NCBI GenBank assembly: GCA_035541455.1
Contig: DATKNH010000124.1
Span: 1-44,207 of the forward strand
Reading direction: 5' to 3'
From: Syntrophorhabdales bacterium
GTDB taxonomy: Bacteria; Desulfobacterota; Syntrophorhabdia; Syntrophorhabdales; WCHB1-27
Length of the DNA stretch: 44,207 nucleotides
A program made the translations under genes and the position numbers. Under the pieces are notes generated by a model. The model was not told where the DNA came from, ran no database searches, and was given only the letters and a program-made list of their open reading frames with translations. Below are positions 35,316-44,207 of the stretch, one piece after another (within the stretch, counting starts at the first letter, position 1; each line of letters begins with the position of its first letter).

Positions 35316-35417
35316 GAGCGTTACTATACACCATCACACGGCTGAAATAAATGACGCCTCCCTCCACCCCCGCTGTGCGCCTTTGACGAAGGCTTTCTGG
35401 CCATGCTATAACCATTC

Positions 35418-36197
35418 ATGTTCGTCGATTCGCACTGCCACCTGGAGATGGAAGATTACGACAAGGACCGTAAAAAAGTCATCGAGAGAGGCGTCAAGGC
35501 AGGACTTGCGTACATGCTCACGGTGGCGACCGAGGAGAAGTACTTTGCGACGGCTCTCGATATAGTTGATTCTCACGATGCTGTATACGGGGCTTTTGGT
35601 ATTCACCCTCACAACAGCCGTAATTTCGACGAAGCGCTTGCGAAGAGGATAAAAGGATTCTTCGTCAACAAGAAGCTCGTTGCGTACGGAGAAATAGGAT
35701 TGGATTTCTACCGGAACTACGCGCCGAAAGAAATCCAGATCAACGCCTTCCGCGCCCAGATAGCGCTGGCCCGCGAGTTATCCCTTCCAATCATCGTTCA
35801 CTCGAGAGAGGCCCGCGACGAGACACTCCACATTCTGGCCGAGACCGGTGCGGCCCCCCACGGAGCCGTCATGCACTGCTTCTCCTACGATCTCGCCACC
35901 GCAAAGAAACTGCTCGACATGGGTTTTCATCTCTCAATACCGGGAACAATCACCTACAAGAAGGCATCCCTCCTTCGCGAAATAGTGCGCTTCGTACCGC
36001 TCGACCGGATACTGCCCGAAACGGACGCACCATTCCTGACACCAGAGCCGCACAGGGGCACGCGAAACGAGCCTGCATTGGTCAGGCTCGTCTTCGCGCG
36101 GATCGCGGAGGCGCTGGACAGGCCCGCGCAAGAGGTGTCCAACGCTCTCTGCGACAATTTCGTCAGACTTTTCTTGAAAGGAAAAAACCAGTTGTGA
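35418..36197 (+). CDS. tatD: TatD family metal-dependent deoxyribonuclease
   Basis: A 259-residue TatD-fold hydrolase. Metal ligands are visible: His6 and His8 in FVDSHCHLE, Glu in YGEIGLDFY near 91, His in IVHSREARDE near 130, His in MHCFSY near 153 and Asp in ETDAPFLTPEPHRG near 203. The length is typical. It is first of a plus-strand run with an isochorismatase, a GerMN protein and serS. The stop overlaps the next start as GTGA. Confidence 0.94.
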   Translation: MFVDSHCHLEMEDYDKDRKKVIERGVKAGLAYMLTVATEEKYFATALDIVDSHDAVYGAFGIHPHNSRNFDEALAKRIKGFFVNKKLVAYGEIGLDFYRNYAPKEIQINAFRAQIALARELSLPIIVHSREARDETLHILAETGAAPHGAVMHCFSYDLATAKKLLDMGFHLSIPGTITYKKASLLREIVRFVPLDRILPETDAPFLTPEPHRGTRNEPALVRLVFARIAEALDRPAQEVSNALCDNFVRLFLKGKNQL

Positions 36198-36763
36198 AAC
36201 CTGCAGTGATTATCGTTGACATGCTTGAGGACAGTTTCCGTGAGCCCAGGAACAAGGAGCGGGATGAGGAGAAGATCGTCCAGCCGATGAAACTCTTTCT
36301 GGCGAAATGCAGAACCCTTTCAATTCCCGTGATATTCGCTAACGACAGCTTTCTGAGAGAGGATTTCATTTTTAAAGGCAAGCTGAAGCCTTACGCGATA
36401 CGGGGAACCGCCGGCGCTGAAGTCCTGCACGATCTCGCGCCGGAGCCGGCGGATATCATTCTTCCGAAGCGAAGATTCAGTGCTTTTTTCAAAACCGACC
36501 TTGACCAGACGCTCAGAACATACGGGGTTGACACTGTGGCGATAGGCGGTATCAACACCCATGTCTGCGTTATAGCCACCGCTATTGACGCCATTTGTCA
36601 CGATTTTCATACGATCCTCCTGGAAGATTTGTGTGCAGCGGCGAGGAGGGAACATCACGAAAGTACGCTGAACAATCATCGTCGCTCTTCTCTCTCACCG
36701 CTCTTTCGTGTGATAACTTCCGAAGCGTTTCTGAAAGACCACGAACATGCAGCGCAGGCATAA
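36194..36763 (+). CDS. isochorismatase-family cysteine hydrolase
   Basis: A 189-residue cysteine hydrolase of the isochorismatase/nicotinamidase fold. The triad is readable as Asp9 (IIVDML), Lys92 (LPKRRFSAF) and Cys125 (GGINTHVCVIATA, including the usual cis-peptide before Cys). Members hydrolyse nicotinamide, isochorismate, ureas or other amides. Metal-site residues expected of nicotinamidase are not clear, so I do not assign a substrate. GTG 36194 overlaps the tatD stop. Its 3' end overlaps the next gene by 17 bases. Confidence 0.9.
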   Translation: MKPAVIIVDMLEDSFREPRNKERDEEKIVQPMKLFLAKCRTLSIPVIFANDSFLREDFIFKGKLKPYAIRGTAGAEVLHDLAPEPADIILPKRRFSAFFKTDLDQTLRTYGVDTVAIGGINTHVCVIATAIDAICHDFHTILLEDLCAAARREHHESTLNNHRRSSLSPLFRVITSEAFLKDHEHAAQA

Positions 36764-37274
36764 AGTCATCATTGGCATAGCGTGTGCCATCCTGGTGGCT
36801 GTTGCAGTATACCAATGGCTCCACTGGTTTAGAGAAGCAACCAGCGTGCAGCAGAGAGGCTCCATCACTGTCCGCAAGGAAACCATCCGTCTCTTCTCTT
36901 CCGATGGTACAAGCAGGCTCTCAAACCGCGTCCTGGAAGTACGCTCGGACATTCCCGACAGAGAAAAAGCGGATATCATTCTCAGAGAATTAAAGAAAGA
37001 CAAGGTGATCGCTGCAGGTGTCCAATTGCGTGACACGGCTGTTGGTCTTGACGGGATACTCTACGTGAACGTCTCCAGGAATCTCGCCGAGACATATCCC
37101 GGTGCACCCCCCGAGATGCTGATGGTTTACAGTCTGGTAAACTCGTTTACCTCGAACTTCAAAGATGTGAACAAGGTCCAGCTCCTCCTGGACGGAGAGC
37201 CGGTCTACACTATCAGAGGAGTGGTCTACACGTACCTTCCTCTTGAGTTCAACAAGGATTTCATGGAGGACTGA
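36747..37274 (+). CDS. membrane-anchored GerMN-domain protein
   Basis: A 175-residue protein with one N-terminal transmembrane helix (about residues 7-24) and a GerMN domain after it, seen in the pattern LYVNVSRNL, MLMVYSLVNSFTSNF, VNKVQLLLDGEPV. GerMN domains occur in spore-germination proteins but also widely in non-sporulating bacteria, where they are cell-envelope proteins of unknown function. No other sporulation gene is present. The stop TGA directly abuts the serS ATG. Confidence 0.85.
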   Translation: MQRRHKVIIGIACAILVAVAVYQWLHWFREATSVQQRGSITVRKETIRLFSSDGTSRLSNRVLEVRSDIPDREKADIILRELKKDKVIAAGVQLRDTAVGLDGILYVNVSRNLAETYPGAPPEMLMVYSLVNSFTSNFKDVNKVQLLLDGEPVYTIRGVVYTYLPLEFNKDFMED

Positions 37275-38549
37275 ATGATCGACCCAAAGCTGATACGAGA
37301 AAAACCTGATGTGGTAAGAGCCAGCCTGGAAAAGAGGGGTACGCAATTTGATCTCCAGCAGGTGATTGCTGTCGATGAGAAAAGGAGAGCACTAATCAGA
37401 CAGGCGGAGGACCTGAAAAGCGAGCGAAACAAAACCTCCGATGAGATAGCAAAGCAAAAGAAGGCCGGCCAGGACGCAACTGAAAAAATAGTGCACCTGC
37501 GCGAGGTCGGAAAGACTATAGAGACGCTGGAGCAAGAACTCAAGGTTGCAGAAAAGGCGTGGGAGGACTTGATTCTCATCATCCCCAACATCCCTCATGA
37601 ATCTGTTCCTCAGGGCTCCGGCGAGGCAGACAACCAGGTAGTGCGCGTCTGGGGGGTGAAGCCGGTCTTCGACTTCGCAGCCCTGGCGCACTGGGACATC
37701 GGCGAGAAGCTCGACATACTCGATTTCAAGCGCGCAGCCAAAATAACAGGCACCAGATTCACCCTCTATAAATCCTACGGAGCGCTTCTGGAGAGGGCGC
37801 TCATCAACTTCATGCTCGACCTTCACGTGCGAGAACACGGCTATACCGAAGTGCTTCCTCCCTTCATGGTGAACAGGGACACAATGACCGGAACCGGCCA
37901 GTTGCCCAAATTTGAAGAGGAACTCTTCAAGCTCCAGGGCTTCGATTATTTTCTCATTCCAACCGCGGAAGTGCCTGTTACCAATATTTTCAAAGACGAG
38001 ATCCTGAAGGAGAGCGAGCTACCCGTCAAGTACGTATCCTATACTCCGTGCTTCAGGGCGGAAGCAGGCGCACATGGAAAAGACACAAGAGGGCTTACGC
38101 GGCAGCACCAGTTCAACAAAGTCGAGCTGGTCAAGTTCGCCCATCCAAAGAATTCCTACGATGAGCTTGAAGGCCTTCTCCTGAATGCGGAAGAGGTGCT
38201 GAGAAGATTGAATATCCACTACCGCGTTTCAGCGCTTTGCACAGGGGACCTGGGGTTTTCCTCTTCAAAAACCTACGATATTGAAGTCTGGCTGCCCGGG
38301 CAGAATATTTACCGGGAGATATCTTCGTGCAGCAATTTCTCAGACTTTCAGGCGCGGCGTGCAAGAATCAGATACCGGACCAGTGCAGGCAAGATCGAGT
38401 TCGTCCACACTCTGAACGGATCTGGTCTCGCCATCGGGAGAACCGTTATGGCTGTGATGGAGAATTATCAGCAGGCTGATGGCTCAATCGGTGTGCCGGA
38501 GGCGCTCCGGCCGTACATGTACGGCCTGACGCGAATCCCCCCGGCATAA
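37275..38549 (+). CDS. serS: seryl-tRNA synthetase
   Basis: A 424-residue class II synthetase that charges tRNA-Ser. The N-terminal helical arm (about residues 25-105, charged heptads) binds the tRNA variable arm. Motif 2 is [27 protein letters not shown] near 255-280, and motif 3 is [18 protein letters not shown] near 380. The length fits bacterial SerS. The ATG follows the GerMN stop with no gap, and cctcttgagtt...ggagg (37265-37269) serves as ribosome site. It is last in its run. Confidence 0.96.
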   Translation: MIDPKLIREKPDVVRASLEKRGTQFDLQQVIAVDEKRRALIRQAEDLKSERNKTSDEIAKQKKAGQDATEKIVHLREVGKTIETLEQELKVAEKAWEDLILIIPNIPHESVPQGSGEADNQVVRVWGVKPVFDFAALAHWDIGEKLDILDFKRAAKITGTRFTLYKSYGALLERALINFMLDLHVREHGYTEVLPPFMVNRDTMTGTGQLPKFEEELFKLQGFDYFLIPTAEVPVTNIFKDEILKESELPVKYVSYTPCFRAEAGAHGKDTRGLTRQHQFNKVELVKFAHPKNSYDELEGLLLNAEEVLRRLNIHYRVSALCTGDLGFSSSKTYDIEVWLPGQNIYREISSCSNFSDFQARRARIRYRTSAGKIEFVHTLNGSGLAIGRTVMAVMENYQQADGSIGVPEALRPYMYGLTRIPPA

Positions 38550-38564
38550 AGAGCGTTTATCCGG
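38541..38564 (+). terminator. weak hairpin at the serS stop
   Basis: ccgg-c-ataaa, a gagcg loop, then tttat-ccgg form a 9-pair stem with one bulge that includes the stop codon. No T-run follows, so a factor-independent terminator is doubtful. A direct repeat gcggtcgtcc occurs shortly downstream in the gene-free stretch before insertion sequence B. Confidence 0.25.
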
Positions 38565-38652
38565 CGCGACTTCAGCTGACATGTTCGTAATCGTCCGAGC
38601 ACGCAGTGCGGTCGTCCTGGTGAAGCGGTCGTCCACGGCTTTCAGTTTTCAT

Positions 38653-40588
38653 TAGTCCGAAGTTCCTTACCTCGTAATGCAGTATTTCCTTGTGAGAGAA
38701 GGAGTTTTAGAAAAGAGGAGTTTCCGTTTACTGGCTACAGCCTGAGGAGTTCAAATGCCCGCGCTTGAAGAGGTGTGAGGTCGGTTACCCGCAAGAAAGA
38801 CGGTTGAGCGGGATCGGTACCGATCCTCACGCGATGACGGCACCGGGTGGCCAGTTCGGCGAGCAGGGTCGAGAAGCTCTGGACGGGAAGACCATCCGGG
38901 GTAAGGCCCGTCCTCTTCTTCCTCAGGGCAGAAGGAGACGCTTTCGCCGGCCGCACCGCGTCTCTCATCGTTCTTTTCTCCGGCAGTTCTTCGTCATCAA
39001 AAAGGAGCGGCGCCAGAGACTTCCGCATATGCCACTCCACGTAATAGGCGAGTAGGCAGAGAAAAATGTGGGCTTTGACGTGCGCTTCGGTCCTGTGCCA
39101 GATGGGCCGTATGAGCAGATCGAGCCCTTTTAAGCTCCGGAAGGCGCGCTCGACGTGCGCAAGGTTCTTATACGTGCGGACCGCATCCTCGGGGGAGAGG
39201 GTTTCTTGCGGTTCACTCGTGCGGATGACGTAGATGCCGTCTAAGGCTTCCTCTCGCTGGATCGACAGCTCATTCCGGGCAAAGGAGAACGTTCCCTCGC
39301 CGATCGTCACCTTGAAGTGCTTGCCCACCTTGAACCGGCCGAGCACGCCCCCCACCTTCTTGCCGATCTCGGCCTTGTCGAGCGGCGTGCGGGTGCGCCG
39401 TGTCACCTGACGGGCGATGCGAGAGAGTTCACCCTCGGTCGCGGCAAGAAGCTCTTGTCGCTTTCTCTTCCGTTCTTCCGCCAAAAGCGGATTGAAGCAG
39501 GCGATGAGCCGCTCGTCGGGATAGTCGTCGGATACGATCTCGGCAAGATCCGTCTGGTCGAAGAGCGACAGCTGAAGGCTTTCCCCCTCGACCAAGTTCC
39601 GGATGGCGCGGGAGCGCAGTGCCGAGATCCAGCCGATGCCCGGGTGGGCCTTCAGGGTATCGATCTGCGTATTCGTGAGCATGCCCCGGTCGCCGACCAA
39701 AACAAGGCGGTTCAGCCCGAAACGGTTTTTCAGTGTTTGCACCTGATCGGGAACCGTGGTGGGATCACCGGTGTTGCCGGGATAGACGCTGACGGCGACT
39801 GGACACCCTTGCTGATCGGTGAGCACTCCGTAGACGATGATCGGCTTTCCTTTCTCTCCGTCCCGGTCATGGCCGAACAGCGCCAAGGGGCAGGTCCTGC
39901 CTTCATAGTAGCTGCTCGTGACATCGTAGAGCACGGATGCTCTTTCTGCGAGGTGCTTCGAAGCCAGCTTCTTTTCAATCATCTCCTGGCGGGCAAGCAG
40001 CCAGTCCATCGCACGGTAGAGATCGTCCTCATCGGTATCGGTGCAAGAAAGCTCTTCCGCAAGCGTCGTGGTGTTTATGAGCCGCGCCGTGGCGAGTTTC
40101 GAGGAAGGATGGAGGAGACGCTCTGCCAGCATGGCGATGACGAGATCACGCTCGCGGCTTCTCTTGGATGCGATGACGCTATCAAGGCCGATTCTTCGTA
40201 TGGTTCCCAAAACCGCCTCCACGTGGCCGTGGGCCAGGGAACGTTCGATATGGAAGGCTTCTTTCGGTGCCACAGCGGTTTCACCCTTCAAAACGCGCCT
40301 GAGTGCTTCAACCTTCTCTTCCGGCCAGTCCGTGAGATTCGCAACGGTCCGCCGCTTGACCTTTTTCCCTTCACGCCACGCTTCCCTAAGCAGAACAGCC
40401 GGCCGTGAGTTGCGGTTCGGCACCACATCGATGTACATGAGCACATCATACCACCACACTACACTACTGTCAACTACTAAATGACATATTACATGGGCAC
40501 AAATGGAAGAGCCCACTTTCAAGCTTTCCGGCTACCGGCAAGGGAAAGAGACCATTTTTATCGTGATTTCACATGGAACTTCGGACTA
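38653..40588 (-). mobile_element. IS1634-like insertion sequence B (about 1.94 kb)
   Basis: Perfect 14-base inverted repeats, tagtccgaagttcc at 38653-38666 and its reverse complement at 40575-40588, enclose one transposase gene. The flanks (ttttcat and gacgtca) show no obvious target duplication. The ends are related in sequence to those of insertion sequence A (both begin TAG-C/T-CC, then AA-C/G-TTCC), fitting two members of one family. The element sits between serS and a flavoprotein gene without visibly breaking a recognised gene. A short frame, MFVIVRARSA..., runs into its left edge. Confidence 0.85.
38735..40438 (-). CDS. IS1634 family DDE transposase
   Basis: A 567-residue transposase. 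The start chosen, ATG 40436-40438 (MYIDVVPNRNSRPAVLL), is the usual N-terminus in this family. The frame is open to 40522 but that extension has no family sequence. The DDE residues are in VLYDVTSSYYEGR (Asp), LVGDRGML (Asp) and HVERAFRSLKGLDL (Glu), followed by IRPIWHR and AHIFLCLLAYYVEW. The protein is complete with no frameshift. It is clearly distinct from the transposase at 1029, sharing only motif-level similarity by eye, so the two elements are different species and not copies. Confidence 0.9.
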   Translation of the reverse strand: MYIDVVPNRNSRPAVLLREAWREGKKVKRRTVANLTDWPEEKVEALRRVLKGETAVAPKEAFHIERSLAHGHVEAVLGTIRRIGLDSVIASKRSRERDLVIAMLAERLLHPSSKLATARLINTTTLAEELSCTDTDEDDLYRAMDWLLARQEMIEKKLASKHLAERASVLYDVTSSYYEGRTCPLALFGHDRDGEKGKPIIVYGVLTDQQGCPVAVSVYPGNTGDPTTVPDQVQTLKNRFGLNRLVLVGDRGMLTNTQIDTLKAHPGIGWISALRSRAIRNLVEGESLQLSLFDQTDLAEIVSDDYPDERLIACFNPLLAEERKRKRQELLAATEGELSRIARQVTRRTRTPLDKAEIGKKVGGVLGRFKVGKHFKVTIGEGTFSFARNELSIQREEALDGIYVIRTSEPQETLSPEDAVRTYKNLAHVERAFRSLKGLDLLIRPIWHRTEAHVKAHIFLCLLAYYVEWHMRKSLAPLLFDDEELPEKRTMRDAVRPAKASPSALRKKRTGLTPDGLPVQSFSTLLAELATRCRHRVRIGTDPAQPSFLRVTDLTPLQARAFELLRL

Positions 40589-40734
40589 GACGTCAACCGG
40601 TAATGGCGACCGGAAGTTCGTGCATAGGAGACAGTGAAGCAATTCCTATCCGCTCTTCAAATTGTCTTCCCGAAATGGTGTGGCAGCTTTTTTGCCTTTT
40701 CGTGGAACATTTAGAGCTGGTAATCAGCTGTCCC

Positions 40735-41373
40735 CTATGTGGAGTTTCCCTCACGCGGCAACTCCACATTATAGGGAGGGATAGGGAAAGCACCGGGGGC
40801 AGAGGCTATGGCATGACCGAGCCATGCAATAGCTTGCCCGAGATGGTTCATATTCCGCATGGCCTCATCGTCGCCAAGCACCTCGCCTTTATCGCGTCCA
40901 ATCCCGAAGTTCCAGTAGATGGATCCGGGTACAATCATGGAAGACAGAAAGAACATGTGATTGATGGTATCGAACACGTGGGTTGCGCCACCGCGCCGGA
41001 CTGCCACCACAGCGGCCCCGATCTTTCCCCTGAGCATCCCGCCGTTAGCCAACGCCACAAAGCCGGCTCGATCGATTAGGGCTTTCAACTCGGGGGTGAC
41101 GTCTGCGAAGAAGGTCGGGGAACCGAGAATCACAGCATCAGCCGCGTAGATCTTTTCCAGGTACTTGTTCATATCATCTCTCTCGATGCTGCACCGTCCG
41201 TTCTGCTTCTCGAAGCACTTGAGGCAGGCCGTGCAACCCCGCACCGGTTTTCCCCCAATCTGCAAGTACTCCGTGCTCCAGCCGGCAGCTTCAAGTGGTT
41301 CAAGCACCTTTTTGAGCAGGATCTCCGTATTGCCGCCCGACCTGGGGCTTCCATTTATAGCTATAGCTTTCAC
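40735..41373 (-). CDS. NADPH-dependent FMN reductase / Isf-like iron-sulfur flavoprotein
   Basis: A 212-residue flavodoxin-fold protein. INGSPRSGGNTEILL near residue 6 is the FMN-phosphate loop and LGSPTFFADVTPELKALIDR near 85 is the second flavin contact. It carries a compact cysteine motif, Cys47-x2-Cys50-x2-Cys53-x7-Cys61, as in archaeal and bacterial Isf proteins where it binds a [4Fe-4S] cluster, so it may carry both cofactors. The role is electron transfer or reduction of O2, peroxide or quinones in anaerobes. The start is GTG. Its last codons lie within a hairpin (40738-40766). Confidence 0.88.
   Translation of the reverse strand: MKAIAINGSPRSGGNTEILLKKVLEPLEAAGWSTEYLQIGGKPVRGCTACLKCFEKQNGRCSIERDDMNKYLEKIYAADAVILGSPTFFADVTPELKALIDRAGFVALANGGMLRGKIGAAVVAVRRGGATHVFDTINHMFFLSSMIVPGSIYWNFGIGRDKGEVLGDDEAMRNMNHLGQAIAWLGHAIASAPGAFPIPPYNVELPREGNST
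40738..40766 (-). terminator. hairpin across the 3' end of the flavoprotein gene
   Basis: gtggagtt and aactccac are perfect 8-base inverted copies around a 13-base loop, covering the last codons of the gene. With ccctat and ataggg outside (three extra bases on one side) the stem can lengthen. No T-run follows on the minus strand, so it may protect the 3' end rather than terminate. Confidence 0.35.
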
Positions 41374-41452
41374 GATGGGTTCCTTTTGCCTTAGTACAAT
41401 TTAACTGATGTGTATGGCTCTTAATTCCCTGTTCTAGTACAGCCTTATTTGG

Positions 41453-42061
41453 CTACTTAACCGCTTTCATTGTCTTGTCAATCCAGGCATTGACTTCTTT
41501 CTGTGCCTTCTTTACATCCGATCCGCGCACCGCCAACCCGTCGAGGAACTTCGACTTAGGGCATTTCTTCTTGAGGTCATTGACGCTACGGCCGAAGCCG
41601 CTTCCCTCATGCGTGCAGAATGGAACGATCGTCTTGCCGCCTAAGTTGTATTCCTCAAGGAATGTGAACATCATCTGCGGCATCGTTCCCCACCAGATCG
41701 GGTATCCAATATATATGACATCGTACTTATTGATATCTGCAATATGCGTCTTAACTCCCGGGCGGGCATCTTCGCGCTGCTCTTTCTTTGCAACCTCCGT
41801 GCATTCATCATACTTATCAGGGTACGGAACAACCGGCTCAATCTTAAAAATATCTGAGCCCGACAGCCGTTCGTGGATGTATCCTGCCATGACTGCAGTA
41901 TTGCCTACTTTCAGATATCCGACGTTGTAATTTTCTCCGGCCCGCGAAAAATACGCAATCAGAACTTTTTCAGAATCCTTTGCAGATACAGTGCTCATCA
42001 TCATCATTACTACTCCTCCCAGCAGCACATAGGCCGCTTTTTTCATACGGTTCTTCTTCAT
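41453..42061 (-). CDS. exported flavodoxin-like protein
   Basis: A 202-residue flavodoxin-fold protein (Flavodoxin_4-like): VLIAYFSRAGENYNVG near residue 33, VIYIGYPIWWGTMPQMMFTFLEEY near 115 and PFCTHEGSGFGRSVNDLKK near 145 are typical FMN-contact regions. Unusually, it has a clear N-terminal signal peptide (basic start, then VLLGGVVMMMMSTVSA), so it should work outside the cytoplasm. The cofactor would then have to be exported or the protein folded first. It follows the aldo/keto reductase genes on the same strand and precedes the Isf-like gene, which suggests a redox group. The ATG has a modest aagga site. Confidence 0.87.
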   Translation of the reverse strand: MKKNRMKKAAYVLLGGVVMMMMSTVSAKDSEKVLIAYFSRAGENYNVGYLKVGNTAVMAGYIHERLSGSDIFKIEPVVPYPDKYDECTEVAKKEQREDARPGVKTHIADINKYDVIYIGYPIWWGTMPQMMFTFLEEYNLGGKTIVPFCTHEGSGFGRSVNDLKKKCPKSKFLDGLAVRGSDVKKAQKEVNAWIDKTMKAVK

Positions 42062-42239
42062 GGGCTAGTTCCTTTGTTACGGTATATACATAGGAAATTA
42101 CGTCCTAATCCCGCGGAAAGTTCCCCGACATAACGCATTGAAACGAACGCGCATCGAAGCAGGTGCTATGGATCTGCCAGAGTTTATTCGGAGCGAACTT
42201 GACGGCCACTGCGCCGAAGTTCTCGACTTCAGCCATCTA
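42062..42239. other. intergenic region before the flavodoxin gene
   Basis: I see only a 43-codon minus-strand frame starting MAEVENFGAVAVKFAPN (about 42108-42239), without a recognised domain or ribosome site, and no strong promoter. It may be a decayed gene remnant or chance. Confidence 0.3.

Positions 42240-44207
<1,968 letters not shown>

Noticed and set aside
36747-37274. GerMN domain as evidence for sporulation
   Set aside because: The domain is widespread in non-sporulating bacteria and no other sporulation gene is present.
38581-38652. short frame MFVIVRARSA... running into insertion sequence B
   Set aside because: It has only 24 codons before the element with no recognised family, and joining the flanks gives an immediate stop. 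It is not enough to call a disrupted gene.
38550-38652. possible tRNA after serS
   Set aside because: Repeated gcggtcgtcc words look D-arm-like, but no acceptor stem, anticodon arm or T-arm can be formed.
39317-40408. 363-codon plus-strand frame inside insertion sequence B
   Set aside because: It is antisense to the transposase, whose DDE motifs are intact, and has no family features of its own.

Overview
The window looks like chromosome from a strictly anaerobic, diderm bacterium that lives on aromatic or carboxylated aromatic compounds. A Desulfobacterota (Syntrophorhabdus-like deltaproteobacterial) host is my best guess. This is inferred from gene content (four UbiD-type decarboxylases, two amidohydrolase-2 proteins, Bug/TctC solute receptors, an Isf-like iron-sulfur flavoprotein, lipoprotein signals), not from a marker-gene comparison.

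Layout. 1-880: 3' end of a MntA-type nucleotidyltransferase, a complete HepT toxin and a broken mazF toxin. 883-2857: an IS1634-like insertion sequence. 2867-4734 (minus): a FliA/WhiG-type sigma factor, truA and a small coiled-coil lipoprotein. 4843-9037 (plus): a possible 27-codon leader ORF, gyrA, gpsA and a DUF1638 protein. 9127-12184: three Bug/TctC periplasmic receptors, two in tandem (plus) and one convergent (minus), with no membrane partners. 12373-14288: amidohydrolase-2 and a TraB/GumN protein. 14289-15050: almost gene-free, holding one unrecognised ORF and a 129-bp palindromic repeat element that has a partial relative at 11106-11161.

15051-29144 is a 14-kb, twelve-gene minus-strand cluster. 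Read in the direction of transcription it is: UbiD-C, a DASS/SLC13 transporter, UbiD-B, a GntR/FCD regulator, UbiD-A, an AMP-forming acyl-CoA ligase, two near-duplicate LivJ-type binding proteins, then LivH, LivM, LivG and LivF. Divergent from or next to it are a class II aldolase-family protein, a nitroreductase, UbiD-D with a second amidohydrolase-2, and a DUF362-ferredoxin protein (29309-34446). The simplest reading is a regulon that takes up an aromatic carboxylate, activates it with CoA, and removes carboxyl groups by prenyl-FMN (UbiD) and metal-dependent (amidohydrolase, aldolase-fold) chemistry. The substrate cannot be read from the sequence. No ubiX, the gene for the UbiD cofactor, lies in the window.

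34476-38549 is mostly housekeeping: a metallophosphoesterase (minus), then a plus-strand run of tatD, an isochorismatase-family hydrolase, a GerMN-domain protein and serS. 38653-40588 is a second IS1634-like element whose ends resemble those of the first. 40735-44207 (minus) is a redox group: an Isf-like flavoprotein, an exported flavodoxin-like protein and two aldo/keto reductases, the last cut by the window edge.
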